Shown here in pieces: positions 26,473 through 35,412 of a DNA stretch of 64,000 nucleotides. Position numbers and translations under genes: made by a program. The DNA is taken from the NCBI GenBank assembly GCA_019638085.1, contig JAHBUL010000001.1, forward strand, positions 191,630-255,629. Direction: 5' to 3'. The stretch comes from Flavobacteriales bacterium. GTDB taxonomy: Bacteria > Bacteroidota > Bacteroidia > Flavobacteriales_F > PHOS-HE28. The notes below the pieces were generated by a model. The model did no database searches, was not told the origin of the DNA, and worked only from the letters and a program-made list of their open reading frames with translations. Position 1 is the stretch's first letter. Every line of letters starts with the position of its first letter.

Positions 26473-27543
26473 ATGGCAAAGAAAAAGCCCGTTTCCAAGC
26501 CCGCTAAAAAGGCGGCAGCTAAGAAGCCAGTGAAGAAGGCTGCGGTGAAAAAAACCGTTGCCAAGGCCCCTGTTAAGAAGTCCGTAGCCAAGCCGAAAGG
26601 TCCCGCGAAAGCGGCGAAGGCTGCGGTGAAGAAGACCGTTGTCAAAAAGGCAGCGATGAAGAAGCCTGTACCGACCAAGAAGGTGGTGGTGAAAAAAGCC
26701 GCACCTGCCAAGTCGACCAAGGCTAAACCGGCCGCGAAAGCAGCCAAGAAAGCTCCAAAGACCGTGAAGAAGACGACCGTAAAGCCCGCTACCAAGAAGG
26801 TCGCGGCAAAAAAGCCAGCAACCAAGGCGCCTGCAAAGGCCGTGAAGAAAGCGCCTGCGAAAGCCGTGAAAAAGGCTGCGACCAAAGTGACCAAGAAGGA
26901 AGCACCTAAGAAGGCGGCCGTGAAGACCGTGAAGGCCACAGCAGCAAAGACCACCCCGAAGAGCGCAGCCAAGCCGAAAGTTTCCGCGAAAGTGGAGAAA
27001 GCTGCACCAGCTAAAAAGGCGCCAGCCAAGCCGAAAGCACGCAAGCGCGCAAAGAAGGAGGTGGAACCCAAGGCACCGGCCAAACCGTTGGTGACCATGG
27101 GCGTTGGCCCCAGCATGCCCCGTGTAACGCCAATGGTGAAGAAGCAAGTGAGCACGTTGGAGGCAGGCGATAAGGACCGCTATACCGACAGTGACCTGGA
27201 GGAATTCCGTACCATCATCAACAACAAATTGGAGGATGCCCGGAGGGACTATGCACTGCTGAAGCAAACCCTGGCCAATACCGACAACAACGGTACGGAG
27301 GACACCAGCCCCTCGTTCAAAATGATCGAGGATGGAAGTGAGACCCTCGGCCGCGAGGAGACCGCACAATTGGCCGGTCGCCAGGAGAAGTTCATCAAGC
27401 ACTTGGAAGATGCACTCTTGCGCATCCGGAACAAGACCTATGGCATTTGCCGGGTTACCGGTAGGCTTATCAGCAAGGAACGCCTCCGCTTGGTTCCCCA
27501 TGCTACGTTGAGCATCGAGGCCAAGCAGCAGATGAGCAATTGA
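26473..27543 (+). CDS. histone H1-like Lys/Ala/Pro-rich tail fused to a TraR/DksA-type domain
   Basis: The 356-residue protein has two halves. Residues 1 to about 210 are almost entirely Lys, Ala, Pro, Val and Thr in KKAA/KKAP-type repeats, like histone H1 or AlgP tails that bind DNA non-specifically. Residues about 230-356 are a TraR/DksA-like domain: a helical hairpin (DLEEFRTIINNKLEDARRDY onward) and the end segment YGICRVTGRLISKERLRLVP with ATLSIEAK. The usual four zinc-finger cysteines are reduced to one, as in many Bacteroidota DksA-like proteins. DksA relatives act on RNA polymerase through its secondary channel, so the chain may link nucleoid binding to transcription control. The ATG at 26473 gives MAKKKPVSKP. 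It is 17 bp upstream of lspA. Confidence 0.85.
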   Translation: MAKKKPVSKPAKKAAAKKPVKKAAVKKTVAKAPVKKSVAKPKGPAKAAKAAVKKTVVKKAAMKKPVPTKKVVVKKAAPAKSTKAKPAAKAAKKAPKTVKKTTVKPATKKVAAKKPATKAPAKAVKKAPAKAVKKAATKVTKKEAPKKAAVKTVKATAAKTTPKSAAKPKVSAKVEKAAPAKKAPAKPKARKRAKKEVEPKAPAKPLVTMGVGPSMPRVTPMVKKQVSTLEAGDKDRYTDSDLEEFRTIINNKLEDARRDYALLKQTLANTDNNGTEDTSPSFKMIEDGSETLGREETAQLAGRQEKFIKHLEDALLRIRNKTYGICRVTGRLISKERLRLVPHATLSIEAKQQMSN

Positions 27544-27559
27544 TCGGACCGCATCTCCG

Positions 27560-28216
27560 GTGAAGCGCTCCATCCTGATCATACTGGCGGTCCTTGTGGC
27601 CGACCAAGCCCTGAAATTCTGGGTGAAAACAGAATTTTTCCTCGGGGAGTCCATTCCCCTGTTCGGACAAGGACAGGATTGGGCCTATCTCCAGTTCGTG
27701 GAGAACAAAGGCATGGCCTTTGGCCTCGAATTCGGTGGTGAAGCCGGAAAGATGGCCCTCACCATTTTCCGGATGGTGGCGCTCGTAGGCATCGGATACC
27801 TGCTGTGGAAGGCCGTGCAGGAAAAAAGAAGCACAGCCCTGACCGTGAGTTTATCACTGGTGTTTGCAGGTGCCTTGGGCAATATCATCGATAGTGCATG
27901 CTATGGGATCATTTTCGATGCCAGCACGCCATTCCAGAAGGCCGTACTGTTCCCGCCCGATGGTGGCTATGCCCCCTTCCTGCATGGCGCAGTGGTGGAC
28001 ATGTTCTACTTTCCGGTGCTCCATGGGCACTTCCCACAATGGCTTCCCATTTGGGGTGGGGAAGAGTATGAGTTCTTCAGGCCCGTGTTCAACATTGCGG
28101 ACGCCGCCATCAGTGTAGGCATCGTGATGGTGATCTTGGTGCAACGCCACGAGGATAAGCGCTCCAGCAAGGAGCAAGCACCCGTACCACCGGAGGCCGG
28201 TACCGGCAGCGTTTAA
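27560..28216 (+). CDS. lspA: lipoprotein signal peptidase
   Basis: LspA removes signal peptides from diacylated prolipoproteins in the inner membrane. The 218-residue protein has four hydrophobic segments and the family motifs: ADQALKFWV near 14-22, VENKGMAFG, GNIIDSACYG at 108-116, and the likely catalytic aspartates Asp147 (AVVDMFYFP) and Asp181 (FNIADAAIS). It is longer than the roughly 165 residues usual in Proteobacteria because of an insertion before the VVD motif and a hydrophilic tail, both common in Bacteroidota. The start is a GTG at 27560. It closely follows the H1-like/DksA gene and is probably cotranscribed with it. Confidence 0.95.
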   Translation: MKRSILIILAVLVADQALKFWVKTEFFLGESIPLFGQGQDWAYLQFVENKGMAFGLEFGGEAGKMALTIFRMVALVGIGYLLWKAVQEKRSTALTVSLSLVFAGALGNIIDSACYGIIFDASTPFQKAVLFPPDGGYAPFLHGAVVDMFYFPVLHGHFPQWLPIWGGEEYEFFRPVFNIADAAISVGIVMVILVQRHEDKRSSKEQAPVPPEAGTGSV

Positions 28217-28245
28217 CGGATATCGAAGGCAAATTGCCCGGTAGT

Positions 28246-29082
28246 CTATAGGGTCATCCGGATGCCGAAGTTGGCCAGTAGACCTGTTCCCACTGTGCTA
28301 TCCAGTTCAGGGCTTCCCTGAATGAGAAGTTGAGGCCGCAGCTCATAGTAAAGGTGTAGTTGCTTCCAAAAGGGATGCTCCTTTGAGAGCCTGAAATCAA
28401 TCCCGATGGGGACGTAGGTGGAGAGCCACCAGCCCGTACCGCTCTTCAACGTTTCATAGGTGCTCTGCCGGTCACCTCCTTGCGGATAATAGGAGGAAGG
28501 ACCTTGGGCTGCGGTGATCCCTTCATAATTCTCCAGTTGCACATAGGTCCTTGCATTCACGCTCGGACCTCCCATTACGCCAACCCCGGCGTACAGGCTC
28601 CATCGTCCTATGTAGCTCCAGACCATCGAAACGTCCAAGCCGATCCGTTCGGCTTTGGTGCTGATGAAATACGTGCTTCCGTGAACGGAGTCCACAAGGT
28701 ACTCCTGGCCGGTACTCGCCGAGACGAGGGTATCGTACGGCGTGCGTTGCATCTTTTGCAAGGTCGCTTGCCGTTCATTCCATCCGGCATGTATAAAACC
28801 CAGCCGGAGCTCAGGGCCGAGATGGTCCTCCTTGCTGAAAGGCAAGAGGCCAATGGACATCACGAAGGAGAACGTTTCCTGCTGCTGGTCCCACGGAACC
28901 ATTTTGTGATCTGCCACGCTTTCGGGGTCCAGCGGGACCAACTGGAACACCTCGCTTTTCAGCAAAGCTGGTTGATTGATGATATTCGGCCCGAACCCCA
29001 TGGAAATGGAATGGACGGTCTGGGCCTGCATGGCGGTGAACGCAGAAGCGCAGACCAGAAATGCGGGCAAATGGATCTTCAT
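28246..29082 (-). CDS. exported hypothetical protein, probable outer-membrane beta-barrel
   Basis: The 278-residue protein has a clear signal peptide (residues 1-20, ending AMQAQ). Many short amphipathic strands follow, such as FSFVMSIGLLPF, LGPELRLGFIHAGW and WSLYAGVGVMGG, and it ends LLANFGIRMTL. Alternating hydrophobic residues and an aromatic, strand-like C-terminus suggest an outer-membrane beta-barrel, but I recognise no named family. It follows asd on the same strand with a 45-bp gap and may be transcribed with it, without an obvious functional link. It converges on lspA. Confidence 0.7.
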   Translation of the reverse strand: MKIHLPAFLVCASAFTAMQAQTVHSISMGFGPNIINQPALLKSEVFQLVPLDPESVADHKMVPWDQQQETFSFVMSIGLLPFSKEDHLGPELRLGFIHAGWNERQATLQKMQRTPYDTLVSASTGQEYLVDSVHGSTYFISTKAERIGLDVSMVWSYIGRWSLYAGVGVMGGPSVNARTYVQLENYEGITAAQGPSSYYPQGGDRQSTYETLKSGTGWWLSTYVPIGIDFRLSKEHPFWKQLHLYYELRPQLLIQGSPELDSTVGTGLLANFGIRMTL

Positions 29083-29127
29083 GCAGTGGCGATGTGGACC
29101 GAACGGGGGACGTCCTACAGATCAGAC

Positions 29128-30138
29128 TTATTGGGCAAGTTGCATGCGCTTCCGGACCAGTAGCTCCGCGATCTGTACGGCATTGGTGGCAGCTCCTTTG
29201 CGGAGATTGTCGGCCACCACCCACATGTTCAGCGTGTTTGCCTGGCTCTCATCCCGGCGCAGGCGCCCCACGAATACCGCGTCCTTGCCGTGGGCGTGCA
29301 GGGGCATGGGATAGGCATCCATCTCCGGGGAATCCACCACTTCCACCCCGGGTGCTTCACGCAGTAAAGTGCGCACTTCCGCCATGGTGAAATCGTTGGC
29401 GAACTGCACGTTCACCGCCTCGCTATGGCCACCGGTCACCGGCACGCGAACGGCCGTGGCGGTCACTTGGATGGCCGGGTCGAGGATCTTCTTGGTCTCC
29501 CAGGTCAGTTTCATTTCCTCTTTGGTGTAGCCATTGTCGAGGAACTCATCGCAGCGTGCCAACACATTACCGTCGATCCGGTAGGGATACACGCGCTCAC
29601 CTTCGCGCCCTTGGCGTTCATCCTCCAGCTGCTGCACGGCTTTCTGGCCAGTACCGGTAACGCTCTGATAGGTGCTCACCACCACGCGTTGCACCGTATA
29701 GCGGGCGTGAAGCGGGGCGAGGGCCATCACCAATTGAATGGTGCTGCAGTTGGGGTTGGCAATGATGCCGCCCTTGGAGAAGTCCGCTGTATCCAGCAGA
29801 TGGCCGTTGATCTCCGGTACGATGAGCAATTTGCTTTCGTCCATCCGCCAGGCGCTGCTATTGTCGATCACAATGGTGCCCGCATCCGCGAATTTCGGTG
29901 CCCATTCCAAGGAAGTGCCGCCACCTGCCGAGAACAACGCCAGTTCCGGCCGTGCGTTCAACGCATCCTCCATGCTGATCACCGGGGTCTCCTTCTCCTT
30001 GTAGTGCACCAATTTGCCGAGGCTTCTCACCGAAGCCACAGGTAGAACCACCTCGATCGAATCTCCCAAACGCTCCTCCAATACCTTCAGGATCATCTCG
30101 CCCACCATGCCCGTGGCACCTACTATCGCAACCTTCAT
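29128..30138 (-). CDS. asd: aspartate-semialdehyde dehydrogenase
   Basis: Asd reduces aspartyl phosphate to aspartate semialdehyde with NADPH, feeding lysine/diaminopimelate, threonine and methionine synthesis. The 336-residue protein has the nucleotide-binding start MKVAIVGATGMVGE, the SAGGGTSLEW loop, the active-site Cys131 in NPNCSTIQL, and the substrate/histidine motif TGGHSEAVNVQF. The length is normal. A perfect -7 box lies just upstream at 30164-30171, which supports the ATG at 30138. Confidence 0.96.
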   Translation of the reverse strand: MKVAIVGATGMVGEMILKVLEERLGDSIEVVLPVASVRSLGKLVHYKEKETPVISMEDALNARPELALFSAGGGTSLEWAPKFADAGTIVIDNSSAWRMDESKLLIVPEINGHLLDTADFSKGGIIANPNCSTIQLVMALAPLHARYTVQRVVVSTYQSVTGTGQKAVQQLEDERQGREGERVYPYRIDGNVLARCDEFLDNGYTKEEMKLTWETKKILDPAIQVTATAVRVPVTGGHSEAVNVQFANDFTMAEVRTLLREAPGVEVVDSPEMDAYPMPLHAHGKDAVFVGRLRRDESQANTLNMWVVADNLRKGAATNAVQIAELLVRKRMQLAQ

Positions 30139-30163
30139 TTCCCCAATTTCTTTGTCAGCCTTA

Positions 30164-30171
30164 CAAAACTA
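30164..30171 (-). promoter_or_regulatory. putative asd -7 promoter element
   Basis: On the minus strand TAGTTTTG fits TAnnTTTG exactly, 25 bp before the asd ATG. On the plus strand TACCTTTC (30174-30181) is one base off and may serve the divergent lamin-tail gene, so this is a compact divergent promoter. Confidence 0.6.
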
Positions 30172-30197
30172 CTACCTTTCCTTCCTTGACCCGCCCC

Positions 30198-32795
30198 ATG
30201 CCATACCTAGTTCGACTTCTGCATTTCCTGATCGCCGCCTTGTTGATCACCTCAGTAGGATACGCTCAGTTCACGGATGATTTCAGCGATGGTGACTTCA
30301 CCGCCAACCCGGAATGGAGTGGCGATGATGCGCTCTTTACCGTGGATGCCGGGCAGTTGCGCTCCAATACCGGTTCGCTTACCACCGCCACTACGTACTA
30401 CCTGAGCACACCTTCCACCTTGGCCGCGAATGCACAATGGGAGTTCTTCTTGAACTTGAAATTCGCCACTTCCGGCGCGAACTATGTGGATATCTATCTG
30501 ATGAGTGATGTGCAAAGTTTGTCCACCCCCGCCAACGGATATTTTGTGCGTATCGGGGAGACCGCCGACCATGTAACGCTTAGTAAGATGAGCGGCGGAG
30601 GTGCGAGCCTCCTGATCGCCAGTCCTGACGGTATTGTCAACAGTAGTTCAGACAACCCCTTCCACATCAAGGTAACGCGCAACGCTTCCGACCTGTGGAC
30701 GCTTCAATACATCGACGGTAATACAGGCAGCTATCTCACTGCAGGTACGGCCACCGACGGCAGCATCACCAGTTCCGCCTTCTTCGGTGTTCGGATCACC
30801 CAAAGCACGGCAGCGTCGGTGGTGAACAACCATTTCTTCGATGACTTTTATGTGGGCCCCATCATTCAGGACACTGCTCCTCCGATCATCGTTTCCGCAA
30901 CCGTGACGGACGACCAACACGTGGATCTGCTCTTCAATGAGCCCGTGGAACAGACTTCCGCTGAGGCGTTGAGCAACTACGCGCTTGGTCCGTCCAACGG
31001 CATAGCTTCTGCTGCCTTGAATGGGACGAACCCCTCACTGGTACACCTCACACTGGCCTCGCCCATGGCGAATGGTACCACATACACGATCACCGTGAAC
31101 GGAGTGCAGGACCTCTCCGGCAACGTCCTTGTGAATGGCACCCAGGACTTCACCTATGCGGTGATCGGCACAGCCCAGCCCGGCGATGTGATCATGAACG
31201 AATTGATGGCGGATCCCACCCCGGTAGTAGGTCTTCCTGATGCCGAGTTCGTGGAACTCTTCAACACCACCACGGATCAGACCTTCGACCTCACAGGCTG
31301 GAAGATCTTTGCGGGTACCTCCAATGGGACCTTGCCTTCCATCCAGTTGCCACCCGGTGGTTATTTGATCCTTTCAGGAACCAGCAATGCACCGCTTTTC
31401 TCAGGCTTCGGCACTTCGATCGGAGTGCCCTCCTTTCCGGCATTGGTGAACGGCGGTGATGCCATGGTGCTGCAGAATGCCAGCGGAACCATCATTGACG
31501 CGGTCACCTACGATATCTCATGGTATAACGATGCTGCAAAGAGCAGCGGAGGTTGGACGCTGGAACGGATGGACCCGTTCACACCCTGTTCCAGTGTGAA
31601 CAATTGGACCGCCTCCATTGCATCCATTGGTGGCACGCCCGGAGCACAGAACAGTGTGTTTGCCATCCTTGACGACACTACGCCACCTACGATAGCACAA
31701 GTGTTCGTGGTGGACAGCGTTACCGTGGATGTACTCTTCAGCGAGATCATGGACCAAGGCACGTTGCTTTCCGGAGACTACAGCATCGAGCCGGCGAGCG
31801 GCATTACCAACGTGTCGGTGATTGCACCTGACAGGGTGCGTATCACGCTGGCCACGGAACTGGTAGCAGGTGAGTTGCAAACCATCACCATCACCGATGT
31901 TCGGGACTGCCCGGGTAACCTGATCGCTGGGGGAAACACGGCGACTTTCGCATTACCGGAGATCATCGAAGCAGGTGATGTCGTGATCAATGAAGTGCTG
32001 TACGACCCACGCGGCAGCGGTAGCGATTTCGTGGAATTGTATAACCGCTCGCAGAAGGTGGTGAGTATTGCGGGGCTGAAATTGGCCAATGGTACCGGCA
32101 GTTCGGTCCTGATCACATCAGAGGCTTATCTGTTGTTGCCCGGCCAGTATGTTGCCGTTGCTTCCAATACGGTTGACGTACTTGCCAACTACCCGTTGGG
32201 CCGAGCCGACCGCATGCTGCAAGCGTCCCTGCCCAGCTACGTAAATGGTAGTGGCACGGTGGTTTTCCAAGCCGCGAACGGTGATACGTTGGACCTCTTC
32301 AATTACAGTGATGATCTACAGTTCGCCCTGCTGAAAAGCGTGGACGGTGTGAGCCTCGAACGGGTGGACCCGGACCGGCCGACCAGCGATAACAGCAACT
32401 GGCATAGTGCTGCAGCTGCAGTGAACTTTGCAACACCCGGTTACCAGAACTCCCAGTACGCACCTGCACCCGAGGCCAAGGGCACGATCACGATCGATCC
32501 GGCCATCTTCTCCCCGGATAACGATGGACATCAGGACCTGCTCACCATCACCTATGAATTTGATGAGCCCGGCTTTGTGGGCACTATCAAGGTGTTCGAT
32601 CTTGCGGGCCGGGATATTCGGACGCTGATGAACAATGAACTGCTCGGTACCAGCGGTTCACTTTCCTGGGATGGCCTGATGGACGGCAACGAACTCGCAC
32701 GGATCGGCCCCTACGTGATCTATATGGAAGCGTACGACCTGGCCGGGAACGTGGAGAAGTTCCGGAAGTCCGTGGTGCTGGCGCACCGGCTGTGA
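30198..32795 (+). CDS. secreted lamin-tail-domain protein with FlgD-like C-terminus
   Basis: The 865-residue protein has a signal peptide (MPYLVRLLHFLIAALLITSV, cleavage near GYAQ) and a laminin-G-like N-terminal region (about 20-215). Next are an SbsA-like Ig domain (DTAPPIIVSATVTDDQHVDL), a lamin-tail domain (GDVIMNELMADPTP, then AEFVELFNTT), a second Ig and a second lamin-tail domain (GDVVINEVLYDPRG). The end is a FlgD-like Ig domain (FSPDNDGHQDLLTI, then VFDLAGRDIRTL). Lamin-tail domains in bacteria are found on secreted nucleases and surface proteins; no catalytic domain is visible here. I see no classic type A or B sorting signal, though the FlgD-like end resembles one. I prefer the ATG at 30198 to a TTG at 30186, which would fall on the expected transcription start. 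Confidence 0.85.
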   Translation: MPYLVRLLHFLIAALLITSVGYAQFTDDFSDGDFTANPEWSGDDALFTVDAGQLRSNTGSLTTATTYYLSTPSTLAANAQWEFFLNLKFATSGANYVDIYLMSDVQSLSTPANGYFVRIGETADHVTLSKMSGGGASLLIASPDGIVNSSSDNPFHIKVTRNASDLWTLQYIDGNTGSYLTAGTATDGSITSSAFFGVRITQSTAASVVNNHFFDDFYVGPIIQDTAPPIIVSATVTDDQHVDLLFNEPVEQTSAEALSNYALGPSNGIASAALNGTNPSLVHLTLASPMANGTTYTITVNGVQDLSGNVLVNGTQDFTYAVIGTAQPGDVIMNELMADPTPVVGLPDAEFVELFNTTTDQTFDLTGWKIFAGTSNGTLPSIQLPPGGYLILSGTSNAPLFSGFGTSIGVPSFPALVNGGDAMVLQNASGTIIDAVTYDISWYNDAAKSSGGWTLERMDPFTPCSSVNNWTASIASIGGTPGAQNSVFAILDDTTPPTIAQVFVVDSVTVDVLFSEIMDQGTLLSGDYSIEPASGITNVSVIAPDRVRITLATELVAGELQTITITDVRDCPGNLIAGGNTATFALPEIIEAGDVVINEVLYDPRGSGSDFVELYNRSQKVVSIAGLKLANGTGSSVLITSEAYLLLPGQYVAVASNTVDVLANYPLGRADRMLQASLPSYVNGSGTVVFQAANGDTLDLFNYSDDLQFALLKSVDGVSLERVDPDRPTSDNSNWHSAAAAVNFATPGYQNSQYAPAPEAKGTITIDPAIFSPDNDGHQDLLTITYEFDEPGFVGTIKVFDLAGRDIRTLMNNELLGTSGSLSWDGLMDGNELARIGPYVIYMEAYDLAGNVEKFRKSVVLAHRL

Positions 32796-32833
32796 GTTTT
32801 TACCGGTACGGACGCAACGTTATGAAAGGATGG

Positions 32834-32960
32834 ACCGCCAAGACGCTAAGGGCGCAAAGCAAAGGCGGCAGCTATTCCGAAGGTTGAAAGCGAGAAGTGC
32901 TGAATCGTATGCTGAGATCCGGAATTCCTTTTGGCGTGCTTTGCGCCTTGGCGGTTAAAC
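32834..32960. repeat. inverted-repeat element of the CCGCCAAGGCGCAAAG family
   Basis: ACCGCCAAG...GGCGCAAAGC (32834-32860) is mirrored by GCTTTGCGCCTTGGCGGT near 32938-32956. The same sequence forms the accC-accB palindrome. The right arm runs into the stop codon of the small gene at 32955-33179, so the element seems to have replaced that gene's end. Confidence 0.75.
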
Positions 32961-33179
32961 CCTGCACCGCATCTCCCGTTGGATCTTCAGTGTCGGACCT
33001 GCCAAGTCCGGGAATGCACCGAACCACTTCTTCGCGTCGAACAACTTTTGTAGTGGCACCTTTTCTCCCTCCTTCTTTCGAGTGCTCGCTTTCTTAACGG
33101 ATGCGTGTTTCGCTGCGCGCTTGGGCGAAATGCGCACGCGAGCCTTTATTGCGTTCTCAGGCTTGTTCTTCTTGGCCAT
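32955..33179 (-). CDS. small basic hypothetical protein, C-terminus overlapping a repeat
   Basis: The 74-residue product, starting MAKKNKPENAIKARVRISPK, is Lys/Arg-rich in its first half and ends with an LFDAKKWFGAFPDL and LKIQREMR segment. That second half faintly recalls the tails of small toxin-antitoxin antitoxins, but no partner toxin is next to it and I do not assign a function. Its last codons and stop lie in the right arm of the CCGCCAAGG repeat, suggesting the natural C-terminus was replaced. An earlier start at 33227 exists but adds an unlikely Trp-rich leader. It lies downstream of nuoF on the same strand with a 135-bp gap. Confidence 0.5.
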   Translation of the reverse strand: MAKKNKPENAIKARVRISPKRAAKHASVKKASTRKKEGEKVPLQKLFDAKKWFGAFPDLAGPTLKIQREMRCRV

Positions 33180-33314
33180 TGTGATACGAAGACAATGACT
33201 CCACAGCCATCTCTTCCCCATCTGCATAAGCGAGATGATTCAATTCGGCTGAATAGATCTTAAAGCGGAGATGATGATCTCCTCACCTCGAGCTCTGCCT
33301 CCTGCGGCTAAACC

Positions 33315-34673
33315 CTAACCCGCATACGATCGCTCCACGCGTGGGAACGGCTCCTTCTCGAAGTGCTTCGGGTCCTTCACCTTGGTAGGGTGCGTGGCGT
33401 GGTACTCGAACTCGTCACGGAAGTGGCGGATCGCAGCGGCCACAGGCCATGCGGCGGCATCACCGAAGGGGCAGATGGTGTTACCCTCGATGCGGCGCTG
33501 CACGTCCCACAGTAGATCGATATCGTCCGTGCGGGCCAAGCCGTGCTCCAAGCGGTAAAGGATCTTTTCCATCCAGCCGGTGCCTTCGCGGCAGGGGCTG
33601 CACTGACCGCAGCTTTCGTGGTGGTAGAACCGGCTGTGGTTCCAGGTGCTGCGCACGATGCAGGCCGTGTCGTTGAAGACATAGAAGCCGCCGGAACCGA
33701 GCATGCTGCCGGTCTGGAAGCCACCATCACTGAGGCTTTCATAGGTCATCAGGCGCGTCTCGAACTTGGCCGTGCGGAAGAGCAATTCCGCAGGAAGGAT
33801 AGGTACCGAGGAACCGCCGGGGATGCAGGCCTTCAAAGGCCGCCCGCCGCTAACGCCGCCGCAGTATTCATCACTCATCAGGAACTCCTCCACGGGTATG
33901 CCCAGTTCGATCTCGTACACACCGGGCTTGTTCACGTGGCCGCCCGCGCTGATCAGCTTGGTGCCGGTGCTCCGGCCAATGCCGATCTTGGCATATTCCT
34001 CTCCGCCGTCATTCACGATCGGAACTACAGCGCAGATCGTTTCCACGTTGTTCACCACGGTGGGCCTACCCCACAGTCCCTTCACAGCAGGGAAGGGTGG
34101 TTTGATCCGCGGATTGCCACGTTTTCCTTCCAAGCTTTCCAGCAGCGCCGTCTCCTCTCCACAGATGTACGCGCCGGCACCCACATGCACGAAAACGTCG
34201 AGGTCGAAACCGCTGCCTTGGATGTTCTTGCCCAACCAGCCCGCGGCATGGGCCTCAGCAATGGCCTGCTCCAGTATGCGGGCGATGTAGAAATACTCGC
34301 CACGGATGTAGATGTAGGAGGTGTTCGCCCCCATGGCGAAACAGCTCGAGATGATCCCCTCGATCAACAAATGCGGGATCTTCTCCATGAGATACCGGTC
34401 CTTGAAGGTGCCGGGCTCGCTCTCGTCCGCGTTCACCACCAAGTAGCGGGGCACACCTTCGGGCTTGGCCAGGAAGCTCCACTTCATACCGGCCGGGAAG
34501 CCAGCACCTCCCCGTCCGCGCAGGCCGCTTTTCTTTACCTCTTCAAGCACCTCGTCGGGTGTCATTGTCTTCAGGGACTTCTCCACACTGCGGTAGCCGC
34601 CGTTCGCACGGTAGCCTTCCAGCCCCCGGATCTCGGGCTTGTCGATATGTTCAAGTAGAAGTTTGCGGGACAT
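33315..34673 (-). CDS. nuoF: NADH-quinone oxidoreductase subunit F
   Basis: NuoF is the NADH- and FMN-binding subunit of complex I. The 452-residue protein shows the NADH/FMN-binding segments RGRGGAGFPAGMKW and GAGAYICGEETALLESLEG, and the N3 4Fe-4S ligands in ESCGQCSPCREGTG plus the later Cys in ICPFGDAAAWP. I chose the ATG at 34673 (MSRKLLLEHIDKP); the longer reading translates a repeat-filled gap and is not part of the protein. It is the last nuo gene here; nuoG does not follow. Confidence 0.96.
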   Translation of the reverse strand: MSRKLLLEHIDKPEIRGLEGYRANGGYRSVEKSLKTMTPDEVLEEVKKSGLRGRGGAGFPAGMKWSFLAKPEGVPRYLVVNADESEPGTFKDRYLMEKIPHLLIEGIISSCFAMGANTSYIYIRGEYFYIARILEQAIAEAHAAGWLGKNIQGSGFDLDVFVHVGAGAYICGEETALLESLEGKRGNPRIKPPFPAVKGLWGRPTVVNNVETICAVVPIVNDGGEEYAKIGIGRSTGTKLISAGGHVNKPGVYEIELGIPVEEFLMSDEYCGGVSGGRPLKACIPGGSSVPILPAELLFRTAKFETRLMTYESLSDGGFQTGSMLGSGGFYVFNDTACIVRSTWNHSRFYHHESCGQCSPCREGTGWMEKILYRLEHGLARTDDIDLLWDVQRRIEGNTICPFGDAAAWPVAAAIRHFRDEFEYHATHPTKVKDPKHFEKEPFPRVERSYAG

Positions 34674-34679
34674 CAGGAG

Positions 34680-34850
34680 ATAGGGTTTTTCACCACAGCG
34701 GCACAGCGTACACGGAGGGGTTTTACCGCAAAGCGCGCAAATGAAGAAGGATGTAAAGACATGCCATTCGTATGAAGCCAAGGAGCACTCACGCCGTTCA
34801 TTGCAGGCTGACGTCCGATACGTATCGGACCGACAACTGACAACTGCCAA
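34680..34850. repeat. stacked repeat remnants in the nuoE-nuoF gap
   Basis: The 181-bp gap holds several unlike repeats in a row: a TTTTTCACCACAGCGGCACA-type stretch (34686 onward), a TTACCGCAAAGCGCGCAAA-type stretch (near 34726-34742), the perfect 18-bp palindrome GTCCGATACGTATCGGAC (34813-34830), and CAACTGACAACTGCCAACT. The last resembles the GH3-internal element; the palindrome resembles the macro-remnant element. Confidence 0.7.
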
Positions 34851-34854
34851 CTAT

Positions 34855-35412
34855 TCATTGATCGGTGTAGTTGCTCCGCTCTGGCACGGTACGGAATTTC
34901 TCGATCAGCTCATCCACCTTTTCAATGGTGAGGTGCTCGTGATAATTGGCACCACACTGTAGCATGGGCGCACCACCGCAGCTGCCGAGGCATTCCACCG
35001 TGCGCAAGGTGAACTGGCCATCCGCCGTGGTCTGGCCGGCCTTGATGCCCAAGCGCTTCTCTACGTGGGCCACGATATCGTCGCTTCCACGCAGCATGCA
35101 GGGTACGGTGCGGCAGACATCCAGTACATGCTTGCCTACGGGATGCAGGTGGAACATGCTATAGAAGGTGACCACCTCGTACACTTCGATGTACTGGATC
35201 TTCAGCAGCTCCGCAACTGCATTCAGGGCCGCTACGCTCAGCCAGCCGTCATTATCGGTTTGTACCACATGCAAAATGGGGATCAACGCACTCTTGCTGA
35301 ATTCCGCAGGATAGCGCTCCATGATCATGCGGCATTCGGCGAGGGCTTTTTCGCTGAGCACAAAGGGTGTGACGCCTTCCGTGGTGGTTACTGGTTTCGT
35401 GGGATCTTGCAT
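34855..35412 (-). CDS. nuoE: NADH-quinone oxidoreductase subunit E
   Basis: NuoE carries the N1a 2Fe-2S cluster in the peripheral arm of complex I. The 185-residue protein has the thioredoxin-like ferredoxin fold with the four cysteine ligands in VCRTVPCMLRG and VECLGSCGGAP. The start ATG overlaps the nuoD stop as ATGA, implying coupled translation. A 181-bp gap full of repeats separates it from nuoF, unlike the tight spacing elsewhere in the operon. Confidence 0.95.
   Translation of the reverse strand: MQDPTKPVTTTEGVTPFVLSEKALAECRMIMERYPAEFSKSALIPILHVVQTDNDGWLSVAALNAVAELLKIQYIEVYEVVTFYSMFHLHPVGKHVLDVCRTVPCMLRGSDDIVAHVEKRLGIKAGQTTADGQFTLRTVECLGSCGGAPMLQCGANYHEHLTIEKVDELIEKFRTVPERSNYTDQ

Noticed and set aside
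26305-27654. 449-codon minus-strand frame rich in Gly/Arg/Leu/Cys
   Set aside because: It is the complement of the Lys-rich repeats of the H1-like/DksA gene; its odd composition follows from that.
32955-33179. Antitoxin of a toxin-antitoxin pair
   Set aside because: The resemblance of the tail is faint, no toxin gene is adjacent and the C-terminus comes from a repeat; kept only as a hypothetical protein.
33543-34658. 371-codon plus-strand frame opposite nuoF
   Set aside because: Shadow of nuoF; no signal or domain seen.
34674-34850. Long N-terminal extension of NuoF, rich in Cys
   Set aside because: It translates the repeat-filled gap; NuoF homologs begin at the MSRKLLLEHIDKP-type start at 34673.
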